DNA from: CAZHOV01 sp964534315
GTDB taxonomy: Bacteria > Bacteroidota > Bacteroidia > Chitinophagales > Saprospiraceae
Direction of reading: 5' to 3'
Length of the DNA: 15,318 bases
Assembly: GCA_964534315.1 (NCBI GenBank)
Contig: CAZHOV010000136.1
Span: 1-15,318 of the forward strand
Shown: in pieces, positions 14,123-15,318 of the stretch
Layout of the letters: each line of letters begins with the position of its first letter
Position numbering within the stretch: position 1 is the first letter of the stretch
Position numbers and translations under genes: made by a program
Notes under the pieces: generated by a model
The model's database searches: none
What the model was told of the DNA's origin: nothing
What the model saw: only the letters and a program-made list of their open reading frames with translations

Positions 14123-15127
14123 ATGCTTATGAGTACCTTCAGAACCGTTTTGACTCCGGAACGGTCGCTCCTTGCGATCACCCACCAGGATGCCATCCTT
14201 TCCATAGGATCTTGCTTTGCCGTGCATATCGCCAACAGATTGCAGCAATATAAATTTCAGGTTCAGCTAAATCCGTTCGGAATCCTTTTTAACCCGGTTT
14301 CTATCGGGCAGGGTATCGAATGCCTAGTTAGCGATAAAATTTATCAGGAGGAAGACCTCATCTTTCACAACGAGCAATGGCATAGCTTTGACCACCACAG
14401 CAGTCTTTCAGGTGCAACAGCAGAATTGGCTCTTTCGAAAATTAACACAAACTTAAAAGCAACCAGGAACCTTTTACCTTCTACAAAATTTTTATTGTTG
14501 ACCTTAGGAACCTCCATCGTATATGAGCATAAGGAAAGCCTGAAAGTTGTTGCGAATTGCCATAAAATACCCAATCACCAATTCACGAAATTCCGGCTCA
14601 CCGTCAAAGAAACCTTTGATGCATTAGTAGGGCCATTGACTCGCCTGAAGAAAACATATTCTGATCTCCAGGTTATCTTAACCGTCAGCCCGGTCCGGCA
14701 TATTAAAGACGGGGTTGTAGAAAATCAACGCAGCAAATCAACACTGCTATTGGCTGCAGACGAACTTTGCGAACACCATCCCTTTGTCCACTACTTCCCT
14801 TCTTACGAAATCTTAATGGATGATCTGCGCGACTACCGATTTTATGAAGACGATATGATCCACCCCAATAAATCAGCTATTGATTATACCTGGAATTTTT
14901 TCCAAAATACTTTTTTCAAAGAAGCAACACAGTCGCTGATCCGGCAAATAGACCCCATCCTCAAAGCCTCCCGCCACCGGCCATTCAACCCGGCAAGTAA
15001 AGCGCACGAAGCCTTTATCAACGTCACTTTAGAAAAAATAGATTTACTGGAAAATACACATCCATTCCTGGAGTTTGGAAAAGAACGAAAACTGCTTAAA
15101 GCTGATGATCCAAATGCGAATGAATAG
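14123..15127 (+). CDS. GSCFA-domain (SGNH-like hydrolase) protein
   Basis: A 334-residue protein of the GSCFA family. The name-giving motif GSCFA is at residues 29-33, followed by LNPFGILFNPVSI (49-61). LTLGTS (126-131), NCHKIP (145-150), TVSPVRH (187-193), YFPSYEI (224-230) and DDMIHPN (243-249) are further conserved blocks. The fold is GDSL/SGNH-like: Ser30 would be the nucleophile and Asp244-His247 the acid-base pair, as in DxxH of such esterases. The physiological substrate is unknown; carbohydrate esterase activity is possible. No signal peptide is seen, so it is probably cytosolic. The ATG at 14123 is preferred over that at 14129 because GAGG lies 7 bases upstream. Confidence 0.92.
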   Translation: MLMSTFRTVLTPERSLLAITHQDAILSIGSCFAVHIANRLQQYKFQVQLNPFGILFNPVSIGQGIECLVSDKIYQEEDLIFHNEQWHSFDHHSSLSGATAELALSKINTNLKATRNLLPSTKFLLLTLGTSIVYEHKESLKVVANCHKIPNHQFTKFRLTVKETFDALVGPLTRLKKTYSDLQVILTVSPVRHIKDGVVENQRSKSTLLLAADELCEHHPFVHYFPSYEILMDDLRDYRFYEDDMIHPNKSAIDYTWNFFQNTFFKEATQSLIRQIDPILKASRHRPFNPASKAHEAFINVTLEKIDLLENTHPFLEFGKERKLLKADDPNANE

Positions 15128-15318
15128 ATTTCATCTGCTGAGGCTGGTCCCCTTCAACTGTCAGATGGAAAACCTTCCAGAAAGGGCTGAGGGGAAAAAG
15201 ACCTTCTGTACCACTGTACCTTTGAACCGTTGTACCACTGTACCTTTGTCCCGCTGCACCGCTGAACCGTCAGATTGTGCAAAAACTCACTGTGAACATT
15301 GATGAGCGATGTCAGTTA
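15128..15318. other. Intergenic tail, possible start of next gene
   Basis: No complete gene. It contains the 8-bp tandem array. An ATG at 15302 opens a plus-strand frame (MSDVS) that runs off the window and could be the next gene; five codons are too few to judge. Confidence 0.3.
15210..15273. repeat. Array of eight 8-bp tandem units
   Basis: Units in order: ACCACTGT, ACCTTTGA, ACCGTTGT, ACCACTGT, ACCTTTGT, CCCGCTGC, ACCGCTGA, ACCGTCAG. The consensus is about ACCNNTGN, with fixed ACC and TG and variable bases between. A ninth, 9-base unit ACCTTCTGT lies just before (15201-15209). The array is non-coding and sits between the GSCFA gene and the possible next gene. Confidence 0.7.

Noticed and set aside
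15210..15273. Short tandem array as a CRISPR
   Set aside because: Units are 8 bp with no unique spacers and no Cas gene nearby.

Overview
The window looks like a chromosome segment from a member of the Bacteroidota. The evidence is a SusC/SusD outer-membrane pair, a GSCFA-domain protein, outer-membrane proteins ending in an aromatic residue, gene starts that mostly lack Shine-Dalgarno sequences, and AT-rich leaders. A saprospiral or Lewinella-like lineage would fit, but this is an impression; no rRNA or marker gene is present to settle it. No rRNA, tRNA, CRISPR array, transposase or phage gene was seen.

Layout. (1) 1-1641, plus strand: a terminator-like hairpin, then two overlapping, visibly AT-richer genes for an exported beta-barrel-like protein and a lipoprotein with a carboxypeptidase-regulatory-like start. 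(2) 1642-1961: a convergent intergenic region with several hairpins and copy 1 of a roughly 107-bp palindromic repeat. (3) 1962-3553, minus strand: a GT-C type membrane glycosyltransferase followed closely by a double-CDGSH iron-sulfur protein. (4) 3554-3875: a possible broken small membrane-protein gene. (5) 3876-6236, minus strand: a metallophosphoesterase-like protein with an altered metal site, and a sodium:solute symporter. (6) 6237-6629: a gene-free stretch with short tandem repeats and hairpins. (7) 6630-11518, minus strand: SusC then SusD, forming an outer-membrane uptake complex. Copy 2 of the palindromic repeat lies between them. (8) 11715-12632, minus strand: an EamA/DMT transporter. 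(9) 12810-15127, plus strand: an SPL/PA0069-type radical SAM protein and a GSCFA protein. They are separated by a 71-nt hairpin that starts in the radical SAM stop codon and by a minus-strand terminator with no obvious gene to serve. (10) 15128-15318: a tail with an array of 8-bp tandem units.

How the genes may work together. SusC and SusD should capture a ligand at the cell surface and import it with TonB energy. The symporter downstream on the same strand could carry a product across the inner membrane, but no hydrolase is adjacent, so the substrate is unknown. The rest reads as mixed housekeeping and accessory genes. The most interesting unexplained material is non-coding: the two-copy palindromic element sitting 3' of two minus-strand genes, the stop-codon hairpin with the neighbouring orphan terminator, and the 8-bp array. 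I see no convincing new multi-gene system.
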